NCBI GenBank assembly: GCA_009792885.1
Contig: WMCF01000006.1
Span: 372,001 to 436,000, forward strand
Source: Eremophila alpestris peregrina
Lineage: Eukaryota; Chordata; Aves; Passeriformes; Alaudidae
Direction of reading: 5' to 3'
Length of the DNA stretch: 64,000 nt
Each line of letters begins with the position of its first letter. Position 1 is the first letter of the stretch. This document shows positions 1 to 13,300 of the stretch, piece by piece. Below the pieces are notes generated by a model. The model saw only the letters and a program-made list of their open reading frames with translations, was not told the origin of the DNA and made no database searches. A program made the position numbers and the translations under genes.

Positions 1-2907
1 CCTGCTATGGCTTGTTTTCCCTGGTAACACCCCATGAGATACAGATTTTCCATTAGCATCTCCCTCACAGTCCTTGTTCCTCTGCTGAAACAATGACCCC
101 CTGAACAGCAGTCACCAGTCTTTCTCCATTTTTTTCCTTCTTGTTTACCAGTCATTTATTCTTGTTAACATCCTCTCTTAAGGCTGTCAAAATACAGACA
201 AAACCTCTCACCCATGCCTGTGTCACAGAATCTATTATATTAGTAACTATTGAGAAGGAAATCTGGTTTTTTTTACATGAGAAAAAGAGATCACAGAATG
301 GAAACAGTGGTTGATGCAACTCCATCTAAACAAAGGAAGTAAATGATGTCATGGCTAGTCTGTGATCTGGCATCCTGGCACACCATGCTGGCTCATGCTA
401 CAGCTTCTTACACTCCATTAAACAGAACACTCCAACATGGAATTACTGCTCAGACTAGCAAATAGTTCAAAAAAGAACAACTCTGTGTAGACACAGAGTA
501 TAATTACGCTTTGGGTTTTTTTTAGTTGATGCAGTAAGCTGGTATGGACTGTTGTTTGCTCCTAATTGTAAAACTAAGGCAGTTAGCATAAAGGTACCTC
601 AAGTGCAGCATACCAGCTCTCTGAAGCTCATAAAACCTTTTATTAAACCCAAAAGCAAATTCCTTTTGTTGTGGCCAATCCCAAAAGAACAGCTCATAAT
701 AAAGGCCATAAGTCTCTTTCAGGTGTCCTGTCACACTTGAGAGCTAAGAGAATGCTGAAGAGCATTAGCATGGCATAAAGCTTCATTCACACCTGTTCTC
801 AGGAAGCAACCCAGAAAAACATACATTAGGGAGCAATTTAAGGAAACAAATATTGCATATTTTGCTAAACAGTACGCTTTTTTTGGTTTTATCTTTTAAT
901 TAATTTTTTAAAAATTTTTTTTTAGCTATAATGGCTTTAGTTTTTAAATTGCTTCCATTATAGAAATAATTTATTCATAAAACTAAACATTTTGGCATCC
1001 AATCCAGTTGCAATTTGGAGTCGCTCCAAATTCAATACCAATTTAGGTTGCTCAGGGCATTGTCTACTTTAGTTCTGTGTATCTCCAAAGACACCTCCAC
1101 AAATCACACATTTCCACAAACCTCTCTGGACAATATGGGCAATGTTTTTCAATATAGAAGCTGAAAACTGGACAAGTGTTTCAGATGTGGCCTCAAAAGT
1201 GTAGAACAAATAATAACTCCCTTTGACCTTTAGTAAGGTTATTAGGAATTTTGCATTTCTATGGTATCTTTGGATACACACACATTGGTTTCAATTTTAT
1301 TATTCTAGTAATTTCTTAATAGGTTTTATATTTGATGGATTCCTCTGATGATATATTCAAGTCATTACTTTTTATTTTCTCAGTGTGGAAAAATACATGA
1401 ATACTCATGACAGAATAAATCTCTTTCATAGCTTTGTAATCTACATATTTGAAGAATGAACAATATTTGGTTTAGTTCAAAATTATTTACTGCCTTTGCC
1501 TGCTATATAGATAATTCCAATTGCTTAATTTATTGAATGGGATAATGAAATATTTGAAGTAATACTGAAAATGTTAATGACAGAGAACCTATAAGAAATA
1601 GGTATATGTATAATAGGATATCTAATATGTATAATAGGAAATGTATGAGGGAAAGCAAATATAACACTGTGCAATAGTGTAAACCTGACAGGTATTTTGA
1701 AATTCAAGTTCAGACGTAGAGAACAGATTTCCCAGTTGGATCATAACTCTCTTCACTGAGAGTGACTGTGTGGAATTACCAACACAAATATATCAATATG
1801 CTTTTGCACATTCTCCTCCATGTAGGGGCACACATTCTAATTTTAGTTGCTATTTATAGCACTCAGTTGAACACGCTGGGAAACATTATAGAGAAGGAGG
1901 GTATTTATCCTTCCTGCCTTTAAGCATCCCTTACACACCTTTAATAGGGATCTAAGCTTCCCACCACTCTTTAACAACTCTTCTACTTTGATTCAAGGTT
2001 GGGCTTCTTTTTCTTCAATTATGTACCTTGCTGAACATTTAGAGACAAAGACCACACCAAAAAGAACTCTACCAAGAAAAAAAATCAAACAGCAAAATGA
2101 GCAAAACCTCAAATCTGAATGCCTTTCTCTTGACTTCAGTTTTAAAGTGCAGTCATGTCTTTTTACAGGATTGCTGAGTGCACTTGTATCCTGCTCTGAT
2201 TGCTTTATTTGACTGTGAATTCCCAAGAGTAAAACTACTGCACTTTCAACAGATAAAGAAGGGTTTAGTCAAGAATTATTCTTATGACTCTTTTCCTTCA
2301 CAAACTAAATTTGAGATGACAGCCTTGGAACTTAAAAGGCTCTGAAATGCTAAATATTTTTATATATTTGCAAAGGGATACAATATGAAACTGTTATATT
2401 TTCAAATTCTCCAATATGGCATCTACTTCAAAGAGAAAAAGAGAGGTCAAGATGCGGCTACATTTCTGCCTTCCCCCAAAGAAATGCCAAAAAGATTGCT
2501 AATTAGGGGTAATGCTTGCTTGTGGAATGGAAATCTGTTTCTAATAAAAAAATGGGCTTCTTTTTTTTAAGACATATCTGAAAATGATATTTGAGAAATA
2601 TAATTTTAAAAATCAAAATTTTACCATTGATTTTGACCAATTAAAATCTCAAAACAGGAGATGAAATATTTTACAAACTGTTACACCAACCCAAGTTCCC
2701 AGCAAACCATCCAGAGGTTAAGAAGGAAACAATCACACTTTTAGTTAAAAAGCTGTCTTACTACTCTAGGTAATTTATTTCTATGTATGGACTTCTAACT
2801 ATGAAATCAGAATTACAAATAAAACAATAGAGGATTTTGAACAGACGGCTTACTTTCAGTAGACAGAATATTTATGTCAGTATATACTGATCAGAACAAG
2901 TTACTGT

Positions 2908-4110
2908 AACCAAGGGCAAGTCCCGCCTAACCAACCTGGTGGCCTTTTATGATGGAGTAACTACAGCACTGGACAAAGGAAGGGCTACAAATCTGGATGC
3001 ATGGGCCATCTCTCTGGATTTCTGTAAAGCCTTTGACATGGCCCCTCACAACATCCTTCTCTTTAGGCCAGAGAGAGATGGATTTGATGGGTAGATTGTG
3101 AGATGGATAAGAAAATGATTGGATGTTCACAACCAGAGGGTGATGATCAGTGACTCAGACTCCCAATGAACATCAGTGACAAGTGGTGTCCCCCCAGGGT
3201 TCCATACTGGAGCCAGTGTTATTTAATATCTTCATTAATTACACAGACAAAGGGATCAAGTGCACTCTCATCAAGTTTGCAGATGACACTGCGTAGTGCT
3301 GTTGACACACCTGAAGGACAGGATGCCACCCAGAGGGACACAGGCAGGCTTGAGAAGTGGGGCCCTTAGAATGGCTTGAGGTTTAATAGACCCACTACAA
3401 GGTGCTGCACCTGGGTCAGGACACACCCTGGTATCAACACAGGCTGGGGATGAGCAGATGGAGAGCAGCCCTGCTGAAAAGGACTTGGGGGTGCTGGTGG
3501 GTGAGAGGCTGGACATGATCCAGCCATGGGCACTCGAAACCCAGAAAGCCAATGGTGTCCTGGGCTGCATCCAGGGGTGGGCAGCAGGGCCAGGGAGGGG
3601 ATTCTGCCCCTCTGCTCTGCTGAGACCCCACCTGCAGTGATGCATCCAGCTCTGGGGGGCCAGCACAGGGAGGACATAGACCTGTTGGAGCAAGTCCAGA
3701 GGAGGGACACCAGGATGATTAGAGAAATGGAACACTTCTCCTGTGAGGAAAGGCTGGAAAAGAGAAGGCTCAGGGAGACTTAAATGCAACCTTCTAGTAC
3801 CTGATGGGAACCCTACAACAAATATGGAGAGAGACAAGGGAATGTAGTGACAGGATAAGGGGGAATGGCTTCAAACTGAAAGAGGGTAGATTTAGACTAG
3901 ACATTAGGGAATATTTTTCTTTCCTGGGAGGGTGGATGAGGTATTGAAACAGGCTGCCCAGAGAAGCTGTGGATGCTCCATTCCTGGAAGTGCTCAAGGC
4001 CAGGCTGGATGTAGTTCTGAACAACCTGCTCTAGTGAAGGTGTCCCTGCCTATGCCAGGCAGTTAGAAAGAGGTGGTCTTTAAGGTCCCTACCAACCCAA
4101 ACCTCTCTCA
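2908..4110 (+). mobile_element. CR1 LINE, 5'-truncated, RT part plus 3' tail
   Basis: Plus-strand sequence reads, across several frames, as the C-terminal half of CR1 reverse transcriptase: a DFCKAFD-type palm motif at about 3018-3041, the VPQG-like segment near 3190, the FADDT catalytic motif near 3277-3291, EKDLGVLV at 3476-3499 and VQRR at about 3693. It ends with the CR1 tail (GGTCCCTACCAACCCAAACC near 4083). Frameshifts and stops break the frame many times, so it is dead. It lies antisense to DYNC2H1. Confidence 0.9.
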
Positions 4111-5439
4111 AACTCTAATTTGTCTAGAAAAAGCAAAGCAGATTGATGGGATGAAGCTAAAAATTGGTGCATTAGCATGTGCTGCAGCCTTCTCATTTAT
4201 TAATGGATGGAATTTTAAATTACCCGTCTTTGACAGAATAACATAAGGATTCATTTTCATATGTGAATGATAATAACATCATTTTTGACTACTTGTACTA
4301 TAATTAACCTTTTTTCACTTGAGCTTTTGTCAGACAAGGCCATCTATTTTACTCTGCTTTCTCTTGTGCAGACAGCTCTGTCCATGATAAAGGAGGTACA
4401 GAGAAAAACAAGTTATTAGAAACAGAGCAATCTACAGTTTTGATTTTTATAAATTAAATGCATAAAATTGATTAATATTTTATCATTGCCTCTTTTCAGA
4501 TTTCTTCTTGTATTGTGAAAATGTATCTTGTTGCTTAAAGAGAAAAATCAATGAATGATGATTGTTTTATTAGTTTAAATAAGGGATATCAACTACAGCT
4601 TTACATTTTATATAATATATTGTAGTCTGCTGTAATTTACTAAGTATATAAATACTATCTTGCATCCATAGAAGAAATACAGAATACTAAATCTACTTCT
4701 TTGTAATTTAAACCTAGGTTAGGAAAAAAATACCATTTTCTTTAAAATATGGTAATTTCTCAGAGACACAATGTCTGTAGAGACAACAACCTGGGTTTGT
4801 CTTCTTTTATTCAACACTCACAAAAATCTTTTTATGAGTAATTATCTCCTGCAATAAATATTTTATATCAAAGAGCTAAATAACCGGTATGATAAGGATT
4901 GCTGCTCAAATTTCTGGTTACAAGGTAGTATTTCATAATTTCAACAGAACAGCCATTCTCATAAAACATGCTTAGAATTTCAAGAGTTTAATGAACAGCC
5001 ATTGAATTCTGTTGAAAGACACTTTCAGATTACTTTTCTCAATAGTTAAGCCTGATGTTTATTAAAAAGCCCATAACTCGTGGATGCCTCAGTTAACAGA
5101 GCACCTAAAACTCACTGGGAATAAGCTTCAACAGCTCACAATGAAACCAAAAGAAATGCAGAATATTTTCCCTTTTCCAATGCTGATTTTTAAAAACTGT
5201 TTTTCCAATTTTTTGTGCAACTGTTTTTTATGCAAAAGGCATAACATTTTTCCAAAACTTGACAGATGTCTTGCTTATTGGCAATCGAAATAATTTACCT
5301 TTGAAATAGCATAGTTTGCAGATTTAGTGTTAAAATCCACTGTATTTTGGAGGAAAACAAACATTTCACTATAAAAAAAGGTTATGTTTAGTTTGGGGCA
5401 TCACAATATATGAAAGATATTATGTTATTAGAGAGTGTC

Positions 5440-5490
5440 CCAAGGACACAAAGGCTGCAAATATGGTGAAGGGCCTGGAGGGGAAACTGT
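5440..5490 (+). repeat. possible CR1 scrap
   Basis: GGTGAAGGGCCTGGAGGGGA at 5464 resembles a phrase in avian CR1 ORF2. The flanks do not extend the match, so this is a weak call. Confidence 0.3.
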
Positions 5491-7778
5491 ATCAATGCAT
5501 GAACACAGCTTTCTGTAAGCTCACAAAAAACGTTTCAGCTTCTGCTTTAATTTCCTTGGATATTAGATCTTATTTCAATGGACAACTCCTATTACCCACC
5601 CTTGTCCAAAACTCTCATCTCACATTCTGTTTGGTCCCTTGTTTGGATGGTGCATCTTTACAAAACACTACTGCTCTTTACCAGCCATTACTTCATTAAT
5701 GCAATTTAACTGAGACAGTGATTAAAAGGGACATGATAAAACAGCTGCTAAGAGCTTCAAATTTGCCTATTAGAGACAAACAAAACATATTTTTTTAGTA
5801 GTACTTGCAAACTTCCAATTTTTACCAAGCAGTTATCAATTAGATATAAGGTCTTAAAAGACATATCCTGGCTGCTAAATTTGGAACAAAGTGAAATCAA
5901 GAGAAAACATGATGAAAACTGATGGAGCCAACTGAGGATCAGTTCCTCAGCAGCTCATGTTAGGCTGCAGTCGTATTTTTGTTTTGATATTCACGACAGC
6001 TGAAGAGGAGAAGCCAAGAAAAGCAGAAAGATGCTAATTCTTCAGAATAATGTGGGAATTTGAACTAAAACAATTGAATGGGTGGATTTAAAACACATTG
6101 CTTAATGAATTTTTGTGCTTCAGTATTAGAATAGTAAATCTGGAGCATTCTGCACTGTACAGATACCTAGTTAACAGCTGTTCAAACAGAGCCATGAGAG
6201 GAACAAAGTGGGGAACCAGCCAACTAATCCATGTGAATCAGCCTCTCCTAAAACTGTAGAAGACAAACCATAAAGCTATTGTCCCTGCTGCAAACTCTGC
6301 TAAGGCAATGTATCAGAAAATACTCTAGAAAGGAAGTGTGATTACTTGGACTGGGATAGGCCTTATTATGGAGTGCCCCAGTGGATGAACAGCAGGACTG
6401 AGCATAACTGTTCTGGATTTGTACAAGATTTATTATATGAGTTCTTTACCCTAGTGAAAATTGAGAGGACTTGATTCCCTTGGTTTTCTAAGAGCAGCTT
6501 TTCTGCCAGTTATCAGTGAATGAAAATTCAATATCACTGCCTAGATGCCTGGGATGTGAAGGAGAAACCCTGGGATTCCTATTCCCAGAAGGTTTCATAC
6601 TATATTCAGCAGGCAATTTCCAAGAATTCAAACCACATATACCTGAGGTGTCCAATCCACCTTTCTGGGGACCAAAGTGTTGAAATACAGGAATAGAGTT
6701 CCAAAATAAGAACAAAGTCGTTCTTTCTTAAATAGCAAAAGACCATTAAAATAGTAAAAATCCTAAACTAGGTGATCAAACTGGTATTGAAGTTAAATAC
6801 TACTGCCTTAGATTTTATTCAGGATGGGGACAAGAGAACAGCATCTCAGAAGACAAATATAAGTCTCTTGAAAAAATATGAAATTTAACTTCTTTATATA
6901 CTAGGAGTACTTTACAGATAAATGCACAATTTCAATGAAACCCTTCATAAATAATGCAACTAAAAACTTTCAGTATTCATAAGCATTTCCTTGATTAGAA
7001 CTCTGAAACTCGTGCTTATGATTCTGAGGTCAGAATGAGCACTGCAAGACTTTTAAGCAGCTCTCTAACCACACAGTCATGCAAAGGATGAACTGTTTTT
7101 GTAAATGACATAAAACCAGCTGAGTCCAAAAGGATGAAATACGAGGTCTTTTTGGAATAAGAAGGGTTTGGGGTTCTTTTTTGAAAAGGTGAAATTATGC
7201 TCTTTATTTAGTTCTTGTGGAAACAAAAATCAATTTTCAATTTGTTGACCTAAAACAATTTTTAAGGTTGCTATTCAGCTGGCATTTGCCTGGGCTGCTG
7301 TTTTGCCTCTTAATAGCTGCAGTTCTGAGTCTCCTCTCTCTCTTTCTCTCCTGCTGGTATCCATAGCCATAAGAAGACACTTATTTAAGAGACTGGGATG
7401 CACTTAACACCATTATACACTGTATTATTCCTGAGCTATGATCATGAACAACGGGAGAGGGAAACCACAGGAAACATTTAGGGTGCCATCATGAGGAAAC
7501 TGACAGTGTAAGGACCAAGAACTAGAACTTATTCAATGATCACTGATGATTCATACATATCTTAATGTTGGTAGCAAATATATATCACTGTAGACAGACA
7601 AGCTGAAACACAGAATTATAAACTTCAATGTCAACACAGCTAATTGAAAGTATTCAGAACTCCATCTCAGAAAAATGATCAGTATGTAACTATTGTTTCA
7701 GTCTGAAGCAAAAGCTACCATCCAAGTATCAGAATTTTCACCTAGGAAGAAATCACCTATTTACATCAGATCAGTCAC

Positions 7779-7813
7779 CATAACATAACATAACATAACA
7801 TAGCATAACATAA
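7779..7813. repeat. (CATAA)7 microsatellite
   Basis: Seven CATAA units with one interruption (CATAG in the fifth unit). A pentanucleotide repeat, likely polymorphic. Confidence 0.9.
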
Positions 7814-7880
7814 ATGCCTCTAACTGCATTTTGGATATAAAAATTTCTTCACATTTTCAATAGGCAATTTTCTTCTTTTT

Positions 7881-7905
7881 TTTACTCGGCTTTTTACCGA
7901 GTAAA
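7881..7905. repeat. 9-bp inverted repeat
   Basis: TTTACTCGG and CCGAGTAAA separated by CTTTTTA. A perfect 9-bp stem with a 7-nt loop, with GC-rich tips in otherwise AT-rich DNA. No known function. Confidence 0.7.
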
Positions 7906-10271
7906 TTCAGACCTAAAAAATGCAACACCTGTTGTTTTTCTGCCTCTTGTTGTGCAATGCTCTCAGAACAACTTTACACTTCTATAAATTCTGCTATAAA
8001 TATTTTACCATCTGGCCCATATTTTGTGTTCCTCCTCATCCCCATCAAATGCTTGTTGCAGCTGCTTTTATTGTTTTCTGCATTGGCAGCAAATCTCTTG
8101 ACAAGGCAGCCTTTAACTAATAACCCAGGTAGAGACCTACTCCATCCTTAGTAAATGTAATGCTTCAGTACAACTTTGATCTTTCAATGTCTCTGATTTC
8201 GTCTTAAAAATGCCTAAATCGAACCAGTCTCAAACAGTAAAGTGTAAGTCAATATCTTACAGTCAATGAAACAGAGGGACATAAGAATAACTATTAAAAA
8301 AAGCTTATAAAGTTGGTCATATAAAACTAAGCTAATCCAAAATATGGCATTTATTGGAATATAAATCTGAAGATAATTTTCAGAGTCAGGAGATATCTTT
8401 ATTGAAGCCATTATTGAATTTCTGAATACTAAACCTGGAGTTAACTACTGATTAATTACATTTACAAAATCAATAATGAAAAATCACAAAAAATAAAAAT
8501 TAATCAAAAAATAATAAAGACTAATCAGGAAGGTGTAATGGGCACAATCATGATTTGGAACCACATGTAAGGAAAAAGATGATTCAACAAACTGCATAAT
8601 TAGAAATAACCAACATTTTTCTATTAATATACAGTATAGAAACATATAAATTGTATTTCAGATGTCATTTGACTAGAAGTTGAGATGCAAAACAGACTGA
8701 TACTGTATTATTAAGAATTGCTCCAAACACAACTATCTCATATATATTTGACATTAAAGAAATAAAATGAGACAACCAACAGCTGTTATCACTAATAAAA
8801 ATTTAACATAATTTATTGCTTATGGACACAGTGAAGTATTTCCTGTAAAGCTATGCCTTAATGATCTTTCTCTCTCTTACAATGAATAACTGTTAAAGAC
8901 TGTACATGATTCCTTCATATTAACTTTCATAAAAATGACTGATCCAAATGTAACATTTTGTTAGTAGTCTAAGCAATGAGAAAGGAAGATAACTATCATG
9001 GTAATGCAGCAAATATAATGAAGCACATTAGTCAATAGCTGACTGGATTAATATGTGAAAATAAAAACTTTTGGGATATGTGTGGTTGAAATTCATCTAT
9101 TACTATTAACACTAATTTCATCCTGCTACCTCTGCATTATGACATTGTATGGGAGGTACTCTCCACACAGAAGCTCAAACTGTAATCTCAGACTTCTATT
9201 AAAAATAAATTATTTAAGTAGGGAAAATGGCATGCAGTTTGGTCACAACCAAATGAAAGTAGAAGTTGCAAACATTAATGTATTCTTGAAGCTTACAAAC
9301 ACACTGAAGACAGAAATGATGCTTTTTTTTAATACTAAAGGCTATAATAGTCAGCAAAAAGACAGATGGGAGTAAGCTGAACTCCATGCATTATCATTGG
9401 TTGCTATACATTTGTAATTTTTTCTGCTTTGTACTTTAAACCTTTTTTGAAGAAAAGGATAAAGAAAAATTAAGTATTAGCCAAAAGAAATTGCATAACA
9501 AGAAGCTTGTTAATACTTCAGAAACATTTATTTGACAGTTTCTGTAGAAAAAGTAATGCCTAGAAGACATGTGGCCCTCAAATCCTTCTTATTAATCTGA
9601 CGGTTAACATAAATCTGTCCTTTCTAAAGTAGTCTTCCTCTCTTGCAGGTTCTCACAGTTTTCTCTCTATGTATCCAACATAGATAAAGAATCTGTTTCC
9701 CTAAATACTAATTAATTTAGATAAATTACTTTTACTTGTCTGTATATTATCTTAAATACACCACTTCTGTCAATCAAAGTATATACAGATTTTACCTTAA
9801 CTAAAAATTAACCCCTTTGCTGTCAGACTGTGGATAGACTGTTGTCAGTCTCTGAACCTTCTCTTATAACCCTTTACCTATAAAGCTGGAGAATGCAGAT
9901 TTTTTCATTACTTTCTTCCAAGACTAGTCATCTATGAATTTCTACATTACCTTTATTAGAAGTGCTTCCTTATATTTTGATAGGTATCTCTCTGCTGGAC
10001 TGAAGAGTGTGTCTTGACTTAAATGTACAATTTAATCTGGGTAAAAAGTCTTTTCCCCCACAGTTCACCATAAAGACTAATGACTAAGATGTAAATCTAT
10101 TGTGAAGTAACTAACAACATTATTCCTTGATCTTTACATTTTTATATACGTTTTTACACATTTAAAACTCTTTGGAACCCAAGTTTGTAAAGGTCTACTG
10201 TAGTGGAATTTACATAATATACTGTGACACTGAATACCAGCCTAATGAAGTAAATGACTCTTTAAAATTAC

Positions 10272-10361
10272 CTGGATAGCAAGTGCTCGAGCTACAAGAC
10301 TTCTAAGATATTGTAAAGGATCTTCTGGACCTTCCCACTTGCTTTGCCATGTGACAGGACA
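10272..10361 (-). CDS. DYNC2H1: DYNC2H1 window exon 17 (last exon found)
   Basis: 90 nt, 30 codons, phase 0. Acceptor GTTTTTATTTCAG, donor CAG|GTAATTTT. Encodes CPVTWQSKWEGPEDPLQYLR, then SLVARALAIQ. The open reading frame continues past the donor only into intron. No downstream exon with the expected 'W-x-D-K-A-E' text was seen to the left, so the final exons and stop codon are outside the window. Confidence 0.97.
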
Positions 10362-13300
10362 CTGAAATAAAAACGTGTTTACTGAAAGTACCAATTTCAA
10401 ATCTATCATCGTTACATTTGAAGTTGGCAACTTGAATGAAAATAAATAATCTGGAGATCAAATATATCTACAAAAAACAAAAACAAAACAAAACAAAAAG
10501 GCAGCACCAGTAATATAATGATCAAGAACATACAACCACAAACACAAAGGCTGCATTCCTGCTAATTCTTTGTGTGGCCTAGACACTGGAGAACTTGCAA
10601 GAACCTCTGCTATTCAATAAGGAAACATCAGTTGGTTCCACAAATATTTCCAAAAGGCCTAAGAGCATTATTTCTTGGAAAGTCACAATGCCACTCCTTT
10701 GTTGCAGCCTTCTCAGACTCCAAAACTCAGTTGTGTGGCTCTGTGGTGAAGAGAATCTGGTACAATTCCTCTGTATGATTATTTTCTCATCACCTTACAG
10801 CTTTTGTAGATCAACGCGTGAGAAAAATATGACTTCCCCATATAAATTCCTCCTTGACTTCAAAAAGAAAGGCTTAAAAGAGCATCTGCTAAACTTCCAC
10901 CTTATAAAATAAGGATAGAAACACTAATTTTCTCTACTCCACAGGAATGTAAAGCACACTTTTCATACAGAAAGTGACTGCAAGATTCTCTTGCTTATGA
11001 GAAAGATAATTCATGCAAATCAGTGCCTGTGGAATATTGCACACTACTGAAGATGCTGAGCAGAATAAACAGTTTATACTGTTTAATATTTCCAGCTGCA
11101 TTTTCCAGGAAGTTCCCATTCTAACAGCATATATAATGAACAGGTATTCAAAATCTCATTACAGAAGTTTATAAAAAAAGGTATCTTTCAAAGTAAATAC
11201 TCTATGTTTACCATTTATAGATAAAATCCAGAATGTAACTACATTCAAGGATATTAATTAAAAACTAATTCAATAAACCAGAATATATACAAGACAGTTA
11301 ATAGAGCCCAGTTAACTGCATGGAGTTTTTTTCTAATTATTATTTTTTAATGTATTTTTTTTCTTTGAAACCTTGCAGTTTTGCAGCCTCTTCTACTAGA
11401 TATGCATTTACAAGCAGCTCATCAATCTATCACTTACAAGGCATTTGTCTCATGTTGCTAATATATCACTCTAAATTACTGTAAGTCTAAAGAAATAGCT
11501 TTGTTAATTGATACTATATAAGTGTATCTCAGATATGCTCTTTTTGTCTGGAGTGGAGTAAATTTTCTTCATAGTGGCTAGTATGGGGCTAACATACTAA
11601 TTTTACACAAATACAGCACGTTGCTGAAACCTTTATAAGTCATACATTCATTGATTTTTATTAGTAATCCAGTTCCTTCAGGTGCTATAATCTTTGAAGA
11701 ACTGCAGTCTTAGTGGGTTTAAAATATAGCTTTTGAAAAATAATCCTTTGCAACATAACACATGAAAACACTAAACAAGAAGAATGTATAGAAAACACAT
11801 GAAGAAAATCCCTTTAGGATGATAAATACAGTGAGGTTTAGCTGCCACACCAAGAAGGTGGCACTAGGCTCTCTGGAAGGCTGCTGAAAAAATTGCTATA
11901 TGGTCACAGTCAAATGAAGTGATCCATGTCAAGGAAAGTGGGTAAGTAAGCAGATGAAATGACAGAAGCACTGGTCAATCCATCAGGAAGCACTGAATTG
12001 ATGCTTGTGAGAGGCTGAAATGCATAGAATTTTTAAAAAAACCTTTTGTTACAAGGATCAGCTTCACAGCTCCTGCCAGTTCCAACAGGAGCATGCAGCT
12101 TAAGCTCATGAGTGAGCCATGCTCTCTTGCTCAGTAACAAGAAACATAACTGTAAGAACTAAAGAATGGCCATTACATTTATCATTTCCATTCACTGTGA
12201 CTTGGACTCGGTGCCAGTTTCTACCATATGGTCAAAACATGTTTTAAAAGGCAGTAAGATAACAAGAAAACATAATTTATTCTAACTATACAGCAATTTT
12301 GCTAACATATGCTGTCTTGTGAATCTAAAAAGACAACAAACAATGTTTTGATTAGAATTTGATAAATCAATAAATGCAATCTTTTCAACAGTACTTGCCC
12401 TTCAAATGAAGGTAAACAGGATGTTAATAGGAATTATTGTTCATTGCAAAAACAATATCTATGCATTAGCATGGACAGAATTTATCAGTTGCTGGAGGTG
12501 AAACAAAACCAGAGTTTCATGTCACATCAATGTTTGACTATCTTAACTCAATTATCTACATACATGATAGAGCATGTAAACTTGCTGTCACTAATTGTAC
12601 CAGGTTATAAACATGCCCAGTTTGATGCCAAAAAAACATGGAGGAAGTTTGTATATATACATATACAAAATTTGAGTGATTTTCTTGTATATCAAGAACA
12701 CAGGGTGAGAGGATAGACTGGCATGATAGGCACAGCTTGTCTGGTGAGGTATGGCATTACTCCATACCAAATAAATGCAAAGAGAACTGTTATTACAACT
12801 TAAATTCTAAGAAAATGTAAAAACTAACTAAAGGGGCAGATTTACATATTCTATTGGCTGGCTAATATATTCAACTTATCTAGCATGACTTGGTATTTGA
12901 AATTGAAATAGTATTCCACAACTTATAACTTTATTGGATTTGTCTTTAAGAAAAAGCTTGTTAAGAGAGTAATACATTCAGTACTGCAAATACTTCTGAA
13001 AAAATTTCCAGAAAAGAATGGTTTTGTTTTAGAATTTCCACCTTTACAAAACTCCATTTTAGAGTCTTTATTGATAAAAAAATTTAGACCATGAAAATGC
13101 ATATTATTTCAGTTTTCTTGGTTTTTTTCAGAGCTTATTATAATGTATATTCATTACAAAATTACTTACCTTCTGGTTTAACAGAGCACTTGCTAGTGTT
13201 TGTACCTCAGAACTCAGCAGTGAGGTACCTCTGATGACTTTACTTAAAGACGCAAGTGACTGATGGACACTCTGCACAAGGCGAATGGCATTGAATTGTT

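Larger units (their letters stand above)
1..10271 (-). other. DYNC2H1 intron 3' of window exon 17 (partial)
   Basis: No further DYNC2H1 exon was found, although the last part of the protein is still missing, so this is read as one long intron running off the left edge. It holds a 1.2-kb CR1 (2908-4110), a possible CR1 scrap near 5440-5490, a (CATAA)7 repeat and a small hairpin at 7881-7905. 1-2907, 4111-5439, 5491-7778 and 7906-10271 have nothing else recognisable. Confidence 0.75.

Noticed and set aside
3271..3837. 188-codon minus-strand open frame
   Set aside because: It is the antisense of the CR1 reverse-transcriptase remnant on the plus strand. The plus-strand frames carry the recognisable FADDT and EKDLGVLV motifs.
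7779..7813. CRISPR-like or regulatory direct repeats
   Set aside because: Simple pentanucleotide microsatellite without spacers, in a vertebrate intron.
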